From the NCBI GenBank assembly GCA_022414725.1, contig CM039466.1, positions 34,901,004 to 34,965,003 of the forward strand: 64,000 nt of DNA, read 5' to 3'. Both the position numbers and the translations under genes were made by a program. The notes beneath the pieces are model-generated. The model saw only the letters and a program-made list of their open reading frames with translations, was not told the DNA's origin and ran no database searches. Origin of the DNA: Microglena sp. YARC (taxonomy: Eukaryota > Chlorophyta > Chlorophyceae > Chlamydomonadales > Chlamydomonadaceae). Shown piece after piece: positions 36,521-47,414 of the stretch (the first letter of the stretch is position 1; every line of letters begins with the position of its first letter).

Positions 36521-37330
36521 AAAGTAAGGTAACCAACCAACCAAGGCTAACCAAGGTAACAACCAACAGGTAACCAACCAACAGATAAAGTAACAACCAA
36601 GGTAACCCAACAAGCGATGTAACCCAACCCAAAGGTAAGCCAAGGGTAAACCCAACCAAAGAGGGGTAAGCCAATAATAACCAAATATCCAACCAACCAA
36701 GGGTAATACCCAACCACCAACCAACCAACCAAGGTAAGCAACCAAGAGCAACCAACCAACCAAGAAGCGGTACCTTAACCCAACCAACCAAGGTAACCAA
36801 CCAACCGAAGGTGGTAACCAACCTACCAAGCAACTAACCAAACCAACCAGGTTACCTAGCGTGTACCAACCAAATGGTACAACCAAGTAACCAACCAAGA
36901 ACGGTGGACAACCAACCAATAACAACCAAGGTAACCAACCTACCAATTGTAAAACAAAACAAGTACCAACCACCAATGGGGGTAACCAAAGTAACCAACC
37001 AAGGTAATGCAAAGGCCAAGGTAATGCAGGTAAGGGAACCAAGTAAGCAACCAAGGTAATCAACCAAGGTAAGCAAACCAAGGTAAGCAACCAGGTAACC
37101 AACCAGGTAACCAAACCAAGGTAAAGCAACCAAAAGAACCAAACCAAGGTAAAACCAACCCAAGCAACCAAGCAACCAAGTAAGCAAACAAGGTAAGGAA
37201 CCAACCAAGGTAAGCAACCAACGTGTAAGCAAACCAACGCAGGTAAGCAACCAAGTAAGCAACCAAGTAACCAACCAAGGTAAGCAACCAAGGTAAGCAA
37301 CCCAAAGGGTAACCAACTAAGTAAGGATCC
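36521..37330. repeat. GGTAACCAACCAA minisatellite, about 800 bp
   Basis: The whole stretch is built of AACCAACCAAGGTAA and AGGTAAGCAACC variants with irregular spacing. All minus frames give Trp/Leu/Val/Gly-rich hydrophobic ORFs (WLVTLVGYL type) by composition alone, not by selection. Confidence 0.92.
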
Positions 37331-37680
37331 AAGCTATGCATTGAGTGCTGTCCCATATAGTTTTCTTAGCCACATAATTGCCACACAAACTCTTCTCCTA
37401 TCAAATGACACTTGCAAACACCAATTGCAGACCGTAGTCCATGCTATCAGCCGGCGCCAGCACTATCGGAGGTGTGCGTAGATGTGCCAGTGGGGGTGTA
37501 CCCATCTGCGCATAATAAACTGCTCAACAAATAAAAGGGTCCTCTAGTGCACACTATTAGGGTTTCAGAGCCCTTGCGTTGAATCACTCTCTTGGGTGCA
37601 ACTTCCAACAAACGTAGAGATTCAGTTATCCTAAATGCAAATTGAATTGTCCCAATCCCCATACATCACATTATCTTAAG
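37331..37680. other. Short non-repetitive island
   Basis: About 350 bp of normal complexity between two large arrays. A minus frame of 71 codons (37447-37662) exists but is not convincing. Confidence 0.4.
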
Positions 37681-39635
37681 AAACTCACTTGGTGGAGGGA
37701 AGGAGGGGGCTGGGGGAGCGAGAGAGGCTGGAGCGGGGGGGGGGGAGGGGGAGAAGGAGGGCTGGGGGGGGGAGAGCGCAAGGAGGGAAGGAGGGGAGGC
37801 TACATGGGCGGGGGAGGGAAGAGGGGGAGGAGGGAGAGGAGGCTGGGAGGGAAGAGAGGGCTGGGAAGGAGGAGGGCTGGCTGAAGAGGATATACGGCTG
37901 GAGCTGGGGAGGAAGGGGAGGATGGCCAGGGGGAGGAGGAGGGGCTGGCCTCTTTAGGGGCGAGAGGGCGAGGAGAGAGGGATGGAGGAAGGAGGACGCT
38001 GGGAGGAAGGAGGCTGGGGAGGGAAGAGGGCTGGGGCTGAGGAGGTGAGGGCCTGAGGGAAGGGAGGAGGGGAAGGTGAGGGCTGGGGGGGAAGGAGAGG
38101 GCTGGGGCGTAGAGGAGGGAAAGAGGGGAGGGTGATCCGTGGAAGGAGCTGGGGAATCAGAATGAGAGGGAAGGTGGAGAGGCTGGGAGAAGGAGGAGGG
38201 CTGGGGGGAGGGAAGGTGGAGGGCTGCCCTGGGACTGGGGGAGGGAGGGGAAGGGGAAGCAGGGAGGGCTGGGGGAGGGAAGGAGGCAGAGGGGGTGGAA
38301 AAAGGGAGGCTGGGGGCGAGGGAAGGAGGTAGGGCTGGGGAGGCTGGGGGGAGGGAAGGTGGAGGTGGGGGGAGCGCTGGCGGGGCTGGGGGAGGCGGGG
38401 GAGGGGTAAGGAGGAGGGTGGGGGAGGAAGCTGAGGACTGCGGAGGGTTGCAGAGGAGCTGATCAGGGGAGGGGGAAGGAGGAGGGCTGGGGAGGGGAAG
38501 GAGGACGAGGGAAGGAGAGGGTGGGGGGAGCTTAAGTGAATGAATCTTTCGTCGGAGGGGAAGGAGGAGGCCTGGGAGGCGAAACTCAATCCCGAAGGAT
38601 GGGGGAGGGAAGGAGGAGGCTGGGACACACTATGGAGAGGAAGGGAGAGGAAGGGAGCGCTGGGGGGAGGGAAGGAGGGCAGGGGAAGCAGGGGGCTGGA
38701 GCTTCACCACGGTGGAGGGAGGGGAAGGAGGGCTGGGGAGGGGGAGGGAAGGTGGAAGGGCTGGGAAGGGGAGGGAAGGAGGCGGCTGGGAGGGGAAGGA
38801 GGAGGGGCTGGGGGGGAGGGGAAGGTGAGGGCTGGGGGAGGGGAAGGAGCTGAGGGCTGGGGGAGGGGGAAGGAGGAGGGGGCTGGGGGAGGGGAAGGAG
38901 AAAGAGGGCTGGGGGGAGGGCTGGGAGGGAAGGAGGAGGGCTGGGGGGAGAAGTGAGGGGAGGGGAGGAGGAGGCTGGAGGGGAGGGAAGGAAAAGGAGG
39001 GAATTGGAGGCTGGAGGGCTGGGAAAAGGAGGAGGAGAAAATGGAAAGGCTGGGGAGGGAAGGGAGCTGGGGGAGGGGAGGAGCTGGGGAGGGGAAGGTG
39101 GAGGGCTGGGGGCGAGGGGAAGGAGGAGCTGGGGGAGGGAAGGAGGGCTGGGGGGAGGGAAGGAGCGGCGCTGGGGGAGGGGAAGGTGGAGGGCTGGGGG
39201 GAGGGGAAGGAGAGGGCTGGGGGAAGGGACGGAGGAGGGTCATGGGGAGGAGGGTGGATGGTTGGGGGGAGAGGGAAGGTGGAGGGCTGGGGGGTGGGGC
39301 AGGAGGAAATGTGCTGGGGAGGAGAAGTGATGGCGGGGAGGAGGAAGTGGTGATGGAGGGTGCAGTAATACCAGGTGAAAAGGAGGAGGGTTGGTGGACT
39401 TGGGTTTTTGTGGGGATGAGGTGGGGGGAATGGGGTTTGTCTGGAGAGGGTTCAGATGGAGGAGAGGAGAAGGGTAGGAGGAAAGTGGTGGGCGGAGGTG
39501 GTGGTGGTGGGGGAGTCGAGGAGTGGAGGGAGGGGGAGGGGGGGGAGGGGTTGGGGTTGGGGGGGGTTGGGGGGGGCACCATGTTGAAGGGGAGGGGGGG
39601 TGGGGGTTATTTGGCGGAGGGGGGGTGATTTAGTA
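37681..39635. repeat. 2-kb purine-rich G-tract minisatellite
   Basis: The plus strand is almost only G and A, with regularly spaced GGCTGG. The loose unit is GGGGAGGGAAGGAGGAGGGCTGG, about 20-26 bp. Hundreds of GGG or GGGG tracts with short spacers make the plus strand strongly G-quadruplex-prone, and the homopurine strand could also form triplex DNA. Long Gly/Arg/Glu and Pro/Ser ORFs in all frames are composition artefacts. Confidence 0.92.
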
Positions 39636-39639
39636 TGCG

Positions 39640-39939
39640 CCCTTTTCCATCTGTTATGCCATACCTGAAGTAAAACCAGGAATTTGGCGTGGAAAATGTT
39701 AAGTTCATGTTAGTTTCCCATTGGTTGACAGCGTTGAAGGACCCTGGAGAATCTAAGATATCAGGATAGACAGTGACAAAGTCAACCAATGTCTGCCCTA
39801 TGAAACCGACAAGGCTGGCATTGGTGGCATCATCGACAGTGGCCATGCGCACACTCCACAGAGATACAAGTCCTTCCTCATTCTCGGGGATATGGGAAAG
39901 CCGAGAAATGGCAGTGGACTGAGTCTGCTTCAAATGCAA
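39640..39939 (-). pseudogene. Gene fragment, family X copy 1 (inverted)
   Basis: Minus-strand sequence with real protein character: NASLVGFIGQTLVDFVTVYP, then NQWETNMNLTFSTPNSWFYF and RYGITDGKGRIL. The frame runs into the purine array at its 3' end, and its 5' end is open. It is homologous to the plus-strand fragment at 39963-40243. The family is unknown. Confidence 0.6.
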
Positions 39940-39962
39940 TCAAAACAGGCTCCACATTTTCA

Positions 39963-40243
39963 GTGAAGTTGGTCATGAAGAAGGCTCTGCGCAGACAACA
40001 TCAGGTTGGGGTTGGGGTTAGGGGTGTGAGCATAGACATTGCAGGTGATGCCAGCCCTGTGGGATTTGAATGGCATACATTGGTTGACTTGGTCACTGAC
40101 TATCCTGCTAGCTTTGGTACTGGTACATCCTTTAACATTGCCAATTCATGGGAAACTAACATGAACTTCACGTTATCTTCCTAAACATCCTGGGTGTTAG
40201 TACATGTATGAATTAATGATGGAGAGGGCCGCATACTCCTCCT
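39963..40243 (+). pseudogene. Gene fragment, family X copy 2
   Basis: The plus-strand frame contains DASPVGFEWHTLVDLVTDYP and ANSWETNMNFTLSS, matching copy 1. It then stops, and the nucleotide match continues out of frame through GGGCCGCATAC. Copies 1 and 2 face away from each other, so they form an imperfect inverted repeat about 20 bp apart. Confidence 0.6.
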
Positions 40244-40284
40244 CCTCTACCCTCATCTGCATCTACCCCCCCACACACACAAAA

Positions 40285-40372
40285 CTAACATGAACTTCAC
40301 GTTATCTTCCTAAACATCCTGGGTGTTAGTACATGTATGAATTACGGATGGAGAAGGCCACATACCCAGATC
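40285..40372 (+). repeat. Gene fragment, family X copy 3 (88 bp)
   Basis: It repeats AACATGAACTTCACGTTATC through GGATGGAGAAGGCC from copy 2 almost exactly. It is a local duplication separated from copy 2 by a CTC/CA-rich spacer. Confidence 0.7.
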
Positions 40373-40556
40373 AGCACACACACACACACACACACACACA
40401 TCCCGTCCAACTCCCCTCCTCTGCCTCCACCTGCACCTCCTCCCTCCTCAACCCTCAAACTTCATATCCACCTCGCTCCTCCTCCTCCTCCTCCTCCTCC
40501 TCTACCCTCATCTGCATCTACCCCCCCCCACACACACAGCCATAATCATACATCAT
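40373..40556. repeat. CA and CTC microsatellites
   Basis: A CA run of about 12 lies at 40376-40400 and a CTC run at 40472-40502, in a C-rich context. Confidence 0.9.
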
Positions 40557-40971
40557 CATACAATGCCGCATGAAAAAAACTACAGATAATAGTTATCACC
40601 TTAAGTTCCCGGCAGAGAGGCCGCCTGTTTCGTCGCTTGGCTGCGGCGGTTGTGGCGGCAATGTTTCTCTTGCCGGCCATGGAGGTGATATTGGAGGGGA
40701 TGGGAATAGGGGAGAGAGGGCATCAGAGGAGGAGGGGGGAGGCCTCGTTGGGGGGGGATGAGGGGGCCTTGTTGGGGGGTGGAGCGAGGAGCAGGCGCAT
40801 CTACAAATAAGGGAGGATAGTAAGAGTGGATTCATAATTGATGTTAATACCAATGGGTCCAGATCAGTCATTACGCATGGATAGGACAGCTCTCTCAACG
40901 CTTCCTTGGGATGGTCATGAAACTAGTAAGTGTGCGAGGAAGCTGACATGAAATACATTATGGTGCACCTG
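40557..40971. other. No supported gene
   Basis: G-rich, with two similar GAGGGGGG(A/C)CTTGTTGGGG segments near 40730-40785. No coding signal. Confidence 0.4.
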
Positions 40972-41102
40972 AAAGCTACAGCTTGACAGAGTGGCTGTCC
41001 AATGGAGCTAGCTAGAAGCTACAGCTTGACAGAGTGGCTGTCTAATGGAGCTAGCTAGAAGCTACAGCTTGACAGAGTGGCTGTCCAATGGAGCTAGCTA
41101 GA
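40972..41102. repeat. 43-bp tandem repeat, three copies
   Basis: Three consecutive copies of AAGCTACAGCTTGACAGAGT then GGCTGTCCAATGGAGCTAGCT differ at one base. Confidence 0.92.
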
Positions 41103-41295
41103 ATCCTCCATGAGTCGCCCCAAAAAACAGTGGTTCATATGCGAGGGTGTCTGTGTGTGTGTGGGGGTGGGGGGTGGTGGGGGTGGGGGGTGGGGGGGGC
41201 ATAGCCCAGAAAACAGTGGTCATATGCGAGGTGTGTGGTGTGTGTGTGGGTGTGTGTGGGGTGTGGGGTGGGGGGGGTGGGGGTGGCGGTCATAG
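41103..41295. repeat. GTGTGG/GGGGT-rich duplicated microsatellite
   Basis: Two blocks (41105-41202 and 41203-41295) both run from a CCC(A)GAAAACAGTGGT(T)CATATGCGAGG start into a GT/GGGGT-rich tract. Confidence 0.8.
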
Positions 41296-41375
41296 CCCAC
41301 AGAATGACATGGGAGTGTAACTGGGGTGTTCATCTACTAAAGACCAGTCTCCATTAGTGCTATTAGGGAAGCCCC

Positions 41376-41665
41376 CCCCCCCCCCCCTCCACCCAACCCC
41401 AACCCCCCAACCCCTCCACCCAACCCCAACCCCAACCCCAACCCCAACCCCAACCCCAACCCAACCCCAACCCCCAACCCCAACCCCAACCCCAACCCCC
41501 AACCCCAACCCCAACCCCAACCCCAACCCCAACCCCAACCCCAACCCAACCCCAACCCAACCCAACCCAACCCAACCCAACCCAACCCAAAACACAACAC
41601 AACCCAACCCCAACCCAACACAACACAACCCAACACAACCCAACACAACACAACACAACAGCGGT
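41376..41665. repeat. CCCCAA / CCCAA / CAACA array
   Basis: A C-run is followed by about 25 CCCCAA hexamers, then CCCAA pentamers, then CAACA units. The complementary strand is TTGGGG, a sequence used as telomere repeat in ciliates, but here it grades into other units and lies inside a scaffold. Confidence 0.92.
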
Positions 41666-42601
41666 ACAAAACGAGGAAGTACATATACAAACGTACTGGT
41701 GCAGGCTCTTCTTACTCTGCATCTCTTCATTCTTTCTGGGACCATTTCATATTGCTTGATGGACCCCTTCGCTTCTAGCATCAAATGTGAGGAGTGCATA
41801 CAGGAATAATTAAACAGGCACCCTTTGAACGTCGCGAGGCTCAAGAACTATAAGGTATGCAGAGATGAAACCGCAAAAAAGAAAGGTGCGATGGAGGAGC
41901 AAGCCAGCCAGGCAGCAACTGCTCACCAGCGTCTTCCAGCTTGTTGCCAACAAAAAAGTGCAAGAGGCGCAATATCTATTGCGGCTGAAGCAGCAGCCCT
42001 AGTAGAGGTGCCAGTATTTTTCAGGAGTAGGGTGGTTGGGAAAGAGGGAGAGGAAGAGGGAAAGGGAGGATGAGAGGGAGAGGAAGAGGAAGGAGAAGGA
42101 GATGTAGTGGAGGGTGATGAGGATGAGGATGTGGCCGAGGCCGAGGATGAGGATTACCCCATGGCCCACTGGTGCTGAACCTCTAGGATAGATAAAAAGG
42201 TTGATCGTCTAGGTGATTGGTTGTAAAAGTCTGAGCATGTGATTTGTATTGGCTGGGAATGTAATTGAGATAGGCCAAGCATGTTACTTTGACTAGCCAG
42301 GCCCTACCTCTCATTAACATTTATAATGGCGATGGCGTTTCGTCCGTGTGCCCACAAACGCTGATTGTATTGTCTGATTTGCCTTTTCTTGCTCCACATA
42401 TGGTGCATGGTTATGGGAATAGCACCAGTAGATAGGACTTTTCAAGCTATAAAAAGGCAGCCTACGTTGACCCCCTAATTATTAGTGTGGGAGGAGATAA
42501 TGGCCTCTAAGTGTCTTCTGGAGCCAGTGGTGGGGGTGGGGGGGTGCAAACTCAGCCAACTTTTGGAATAAAGGGCATGAGGTCTGTAGATTGTATTCCT
42601 G
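41666..42601. other. No supported gene
   Basis: A small Ala/Lys-rich frame (41825-42073) and a GAGGAAGAGG stretch near 42050-42150 are seen. No recognisable gene or RNA. Confidence 0.4.
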
Positions 42602-42630
42602 CCCCCCCCCCCCCCCCCCCCCCGCCCCCC
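42602..42630. repeat. Poly-C run (22 C, then G, then 6 C)
   Basis: Homopolymer of 22 C interrupted by one G. Its length in the assembly is probably unreliable. Confidence 0.95.
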
Positions 42631-43139
42631 TCAGGATGGACTTTTATAAGACATAAACATGACCGAGTGATCCAAGGGAAATGAGGGATTGTACATCCGT
42701 AGGCATCCAGCGTGATTCTCGGTATTTCATCTCCATACAGGGAGAATGTTAGCTCACCTTGGAGCGGCTGAGCTAGAGCACTGGAGGCACTCAGCAACCA
42801 AAGGACACTGATGAAGATAAGTTGCATCGCAAGGGGCGATGGCGTGGTCCATTTCGCCTCGGCAATACAAATGGGGGCGGCTTGGCCCATGCGAATGATG
42901 GTACCTCCATAGTTTGCAACTGTAAAAGTCGCTGGTGCTTAATTCCAAGCTCCGCAAGTGTGTGAGCTGGATATGTTATCGTTGCCCATGTAATCGTTCA
43001 TCATTGTGCAAGCTCGCGAGGCTGGAAACATGAACATTACGTGATTTAGAAGTACACAGTACATATCCGTAGGCCCACCCCACGCACCCGTCCCACCCCA
43101 CGCACGTCCCTGCGGCTGAGTTGTGGGTGAAGTCCGTGC
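42631..43139. other. No supported gene
   Basis: No convincing ORF. A CCCACCCCACGCAC duplication occurs near 43076-43106. Confidence 0.35.
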
Positions 43140-43545
43140 TAATAATAGCTCAAGTGCCCCAGGGGAATGTTTCGTCCATTGTGATGCTTGCATGTTTCGC
43201 CTCGATTTTTTGACGACAATTCCATTCCCAAACCTATGTTTGCGCACATGATTGGATGGTACGAATTTGAAATGATAACAAATGTTACCCAATAATTGTC
43301 GCTTTTGGCCCAAAAAGCACAAACCTTAGCTCCTTTTCTTGAATTGCGATGCTCATATGTGTTCTCTTGAGAATATCTCCGTTATCAACAAGTCTTATAA
43401 TTGTTATATGTTGTATAATGTTTTGTTTTTTTGTGATTACAAGTGAATCCTGAAAAAGTAGTTTGTGACGGACGGACACACACACACACACACAGTTTTG
43501 ACAGGCTAATCCCTCAATCAAAAATTTTGTAATTTTTTTCATTCG
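43140..43545 (+). repeat. Dispersed repeat R1, copy 1
   Basis: Shared blocks with 50690-51055 in inverted orientation: AATTGCGATGCTCATATGTG, AGCTCCTTTTC, TTTTTGACGACAATTC, CATGTTTCGCCT, and GTGACGGACGGACAC next to a CA microsatellite. By eye the two are about 70-75 percent alike. An old unclassified transposable element is likely; no coding is seen. Confidence 0.72.
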
Positions 43546-43711
43546 GGTAAAGAGATCAGCTTGCTGGAGACAGAAACCTGAACAATGGTTTGGGGGGGGG
43601 CTGTGGGGGGTGCTGTGTGGAGCTGGGGGGGAGCTTGGGGGGAACTGAACTGAGATGGAGCTGAGCTGGGGGAAACTGATATGGAGAGAGAAACCTGAAA
43701 CAATGGTTTAA

Positions 43712-43734
43712 GGGGGGGGGGGGGGGGGGGGGGG
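43712..43734. repeat. Poly-G run (23 G)
   Basis: Homopolymer directly before the 85-bp tandem array, preceded by a GGAGCTGGGGG-type short repeat. Confidence 0.95.
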
Positions 43735-43749
43735 CAGAGTATAGGTTAG

Positions 43750-44190
43750 ACTGAAAAGGCGTACAGTTGGTCGGCCCGAAGGCGCAGACTTATGCAGCGA
43801 CACCACAATGTGGTGGACCAAAGCTGTCAACATGTGCCCTGTCATATGATGTTGGTCAGCCCGAAGGCGCAGACCAATGCAGCGACACCACAATTTGGTG
43901 GACCAAAACTGTCAAAATGTGCCCTGTCATATGATGTTGGTCAGCCCGAAGGCGCAGACCAATGCAGCGACACCACAATTTGGTGGACCAAAACTGTCAA
44001 AATGTGCCCTGTCATATGATGTTGATCAGCCCGAAGGCGCAGACAAATGCAGCGCCACCACGATTTGGTGGAACAAAACTATCAAAATGTGCCCTGTCAT
44101 ATGATGTTGGTCGGCCCGAAGGCGCAGGCCAATGCAGCGACACCACAATGTGGCGAACCTTAAACCAGGAGGACCAAAATTGTCAAAATG
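43750..44190. repeat. 85-bp tandem array, about five copies
   Basis: The unit contains GCAGCGACACCACAATTTGG, then ACTGTCAAAATGTGCCCTGT and CATATGATGTTGGTC. Copies start every 85 bp from 43792. The period is not a multiple of three, so the similar ORFs in successive frames are artefacts. Confidence 0.93.
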
Positions 44191-44700
44191 TGACCTGCAG
44201 TCTCATATGATGACCTTGTGCGCACGGAGGTCAGGTGTCATCAATAGCCTCTACTGTCCGCATCCTCGCATCAAATGTGACGAGGTGTCATCAATGGCCA
44301 TGCACTTTTCTAACGTACTCATCCGATTGCCGTGTCGTGATTGACCGCACCCTCCTTGTATCATCATTTGGCATGACACGTCACTATGTAAGACTGCCTT
44401 AATATTCTCTCATCATACCCACACCAATAGAAAGCAACTGGCATAGCTTCCCTCTGCTATCATATGAGACTCCCCTTCACCGCGTGACCTGTAGTCTCAT
44501 ATGATGACCTTGTGCGAGCACGCAGTGGTCGAGTGTCTCGCCTCTACTGTCCGTATCCTCACACATGATTGACTGCATCCTCCTTGTATCATCATTTGGC
44601 ATGGCACATCACTATGTAAGGCTGCCCTAACATTATTTCATTATACCCACACCAGTATTAAGTTACTGACAAAGCTTCCCACTGCTATTAACCCAAGATA
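44191..44700. repeat. Two tandem copies of a roughly 290-bp unit
   Basis: Both copies share TCTCATATGATGACCTTGTG, CTCCTTGTATCATCATTTGG and ACCCACACCA. The first copy begins inside the last 85-bp unit (shared CATATGATG), so the two arrays are fused. Confidence 0.82.
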
Positions 44701-44744
44701 CCCCTTGAGACATGCCTATCAAAAACTAGAGAAACCTACCCCCC

Positions 44745-45360
44745 TGTCACCCAAACATGTACGTGCCATGCAAGTACAGGTTTGAGTAGGCATGAACAGG
44801 TTTGGGTTACAGGGGTGTAGGTTTGAATAGGCGTGTACAGGTTTGAGTATGCAATTACGGATTTGGGTAAGCACGTACAGGTTTGGGTAGACACGTACAA
44901 TTTTGGATTAAAGGGTTTGGGTTTGGGTAGGCAAGTACAGGTTTGGGTAAAAGGGGTGCAGGTTTAAGTAGGCATGTACAGGTTTGGGCAGGCACGCACA
45001 GGTTGGGTAGGCACATACAGGTTTGGGTTACAGGGTGTGGGTTTGACTAGGTACGAACAGGTTCGGGTAGGCACGCACAGATTTGGGTAGGCACATACAG
45101 GTTTGGGTAGGCACGTAAAGGTTTGGGTAGGCACGTATAGGTTTGGGTTAAAGGGTGTGGGTTTGGGTAGGCATGTACAAGTTTGGGTTTAATAGGTGTA
45201 GGGTTGAGTAGGCTCACACAGGTTTGGGTAGGCACGTACAGGTTTAGGCATGCACGCACAGGTTTGGCTTAAAGGTTGTAGGTTTGGGTAGGCAAATACA
45301 GGTATGGGTAAAAGGGTGTTGGGTTGAGTAGGCACGTACAGGTTAAACCTGGATGCTCAG
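44745..45360. repeat. 20-21-bp minisatellite, about 28 copies
   Basis: The unit is GTAGGCACGTACAGGTTTGG with frequent single substitutions and occasional TTAAAGGGTGTGG insertions that themselves recur about every 130-150 bp, giving a higher-order pattern. Confidence 0.9.
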
Positions 45361-45670
45361 ATTAAACATGGGCACGGACAGGTTAAACCTGGACCCCCAC
45401 GGTTGTTCTTTGCATGAGTAATTTTTTTCTTTTTTTTCTTGTGACTTCTCGTTTGTTAGAATCCTACCTCCGCCACTGTTAGTGGTTGAGATCTGGGTCC
45501 TGCTCTAGGGGGTTTAATACCTACGCCAAAAAAACGGTGGTTAGGAGTTTGGTTTGTTTGTCCTCGACACACCCCTGATGTAATGGGTTTTTTTGCTTTG
45601 TGGGTGCTTTTTCTTTTTGTTTAAAGCACAGAGTCTCATACACCCTAGCGGTGTCAAGTAGACTTTAACA
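45361..45670. other. No supported gene
   Basis: Spacer between minisatellites with a T-rich tract near 45422-45440. No gene. Confidence 0.4.
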
Positions 45671-45760
45671 TGTACTGTACTGTACTGTACTGTACTGTAC
45701 TGTACTGTACTGTACTGTACTGTACTGTACTGTAATGTACTGTGCTGTACTGTACTGTAA
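45671..45760. repeat. TGTAC pentanucleotide microsatellite
   Basis: About 18 near-perfect TGTAC/ACTGT units. The same motif also occurs as a short run near 3885-3902. Confidence 0.95.
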
Positions 45761-47178
45761 TGCAATGTAATGATAAGTCCTAAGCGCATGTCGCAAGCGA
45801 CAAGGATAACAGCTTTACCAGTCATGGGCAGGGGGAAGGGGGCGGACAGGGCGAAGGGGGCGAAGGGCAAGGCTGCAATTTACAGTACATTTGCAGTACA
45901 TCGGTAGGATGCAAAGATGTTGGGATGGATGGCGTGGGTGCATGGGTGGGGTGCATGACTACATGGTCGTGCGGGTGGGGTGGGATGATGCTTGTGTGTA
46001 TGTGTGTGTCTGGGTGCGTGTGTGGGTGTGTGGTGTGTGGGTGTGTGTGTGTTGGGGGGGGGCATGGAACCTAACACTAGAAGAATAGCGTTCAGCGGAT
46101 GAAATATGAATTGCGCAGAATTGATTCGACTGCCCGGCAATTCGAGTCAGCTGTCTACTGGGAGCAATCTGGAACTGGCTGCAGGCAAATGCAAATTCTA
46201 AGCGCGGGTCGCAAACGAATGGTTATGAAACTTGATCAGCAAACTGCGAAGAAAGGGCGAAGAGCAGATCCCTTGCGAGGAGGGAGGAGCTGGAACCTAT
46301 TTCGAAGTGGTGGAGAAAGTAGCTACTCGTAGCCGAATAAAGCTACAAAACATCGAACAACTTTTGCGAAGGATCTTGACCGCTGCGATGCTGATAACTC
46401 TACTAATGCGCACTCCAACTATGAGCCAAATGTTTGGGTGCGGAGGTACCGGGATCGTTCAAACGCCTGGACGGAGGCACGGAAGGGCACGGAGGCACGG
46501 AGAGAGACACGAGGGCGGCACGTGGGGGCACGAGGGGGACTGACAGCTTCAGCCCCGGGGGGGGTCCGGATGGGGCTAACGCAAAAAAAACGTATCCACT
46601 ACATAGGGACGCTGCTGCCTAGGGATGCTCACCGAAAAAGTGGGTCATCCGTCGGGAGGGATGCTCATCCCCACTGCTTCGGGATGCTCACCCAACAAGA
46701 CCCTCGCCAACAACCATTTCCTTGGAGGATCTACAAAGAAAGCCGAGGCCGCTCGCTCTTACTTGCATTGAAGCTGTGAGCGATGCCATATTCTGTTATT
46801 GCTTAAATTAAAGGCTACTGCAGCTGCGGTTTTCCTACTGCTAGGATAGCAGCTCTATAAGCAAATACAGCATCTTCTGTAATTTAGCCTTGGTAACCAG
46901 ATGGGATTCTTTGTGTAGGAAAGGATTGTCACCCTTGGAGGTGCGTGGGGTAGCTTACACTAAACCAGAAAGGCAGAGGATTTAGTTAGAAAGGTGTGGC
47001 AAATACTTTTTAAAGCAGCCATATTGTAATGTTGACAGAAGAGAATCTGTCTGTTTCATTTTTGGATCTTGCAAACAGGCACTGGTATTTTAGCTAAGCC
47101 GGCTGGTGACTACTAAACTACCTTACTTGGATTGGGGGGGGTGAGAAGTTAGGATGGCAATTACATTTCTATGGTTTC
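45761..47178. other. No supported gene; scattered short repeats
   Basis: A TGTG-rich block (45990-46060), a GGCACGGAGG-type block (46465-46535), and three GGGATGCTCAC repeats near 46622-46690. No convincing coding sequence. Confidence 0.45.
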
Positions 47179-47224
47179 AATTTCAATTTCAATTTCAATT
47201 TCAATTTCAATTTCAATTTCAATT
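47179..47224. repeat. TTTCAA hexanucleotide microsatellite
   Basis: About seven perfect units, flanked on both sides by a duplicated GGCAATTACATTTCTATGGT sequence (47156 and 47224). The array is bracketed by a direct repeat. Confidence 0.92.
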
Positions 47225-47383
47225 GGCAATTACATTTCTATGGTTTCCTTCTGGATTCCAAATGTGCCCACAGCTTGAGGGGGGCGTGGGAGGTCTTATG
47301 AATGCATGATCCAACAATCACCACACACATGAAGAATCGCCCATGCACACCGACTCACACACATGATGCACTTGATGAGTTAA

Positions 47384-47386
<3 letters not shown>

Positions 47387-47414
<28 letters not shown>
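47387..47414. repeat. Poly-G run (28 G)
   Basis: Homopolymer within otherwise ordinary sequence. Confidence 0.95.

Noticed and set aside
36416..37356. Hydrophobic membrane-protein-like ORFs of up to 294 codons
   Set aside because: They arise from translating the GGTAACCAACCAA array; several frames are open at once with the same Leu/Trp/Val composition.
37681..39635. Long Pro/Ser-rich (292 aa) and Gly/Arg/Glu-rich ORFs
   Set aside because: Purine-only DNA lacks stop codons in many frames; no unique domain is attached.
41376..41665. True telomere
   Set aside because: The array is internal, mixed in unit length and followed by ordinary sequence on both sides.
43750..44190. Series of similar ORFs (70-82 aa) spaced 85 bp apart
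   Set aside because: They are the same peptide read from consecutive tandem units in shifting frames, with no independent coding signal.
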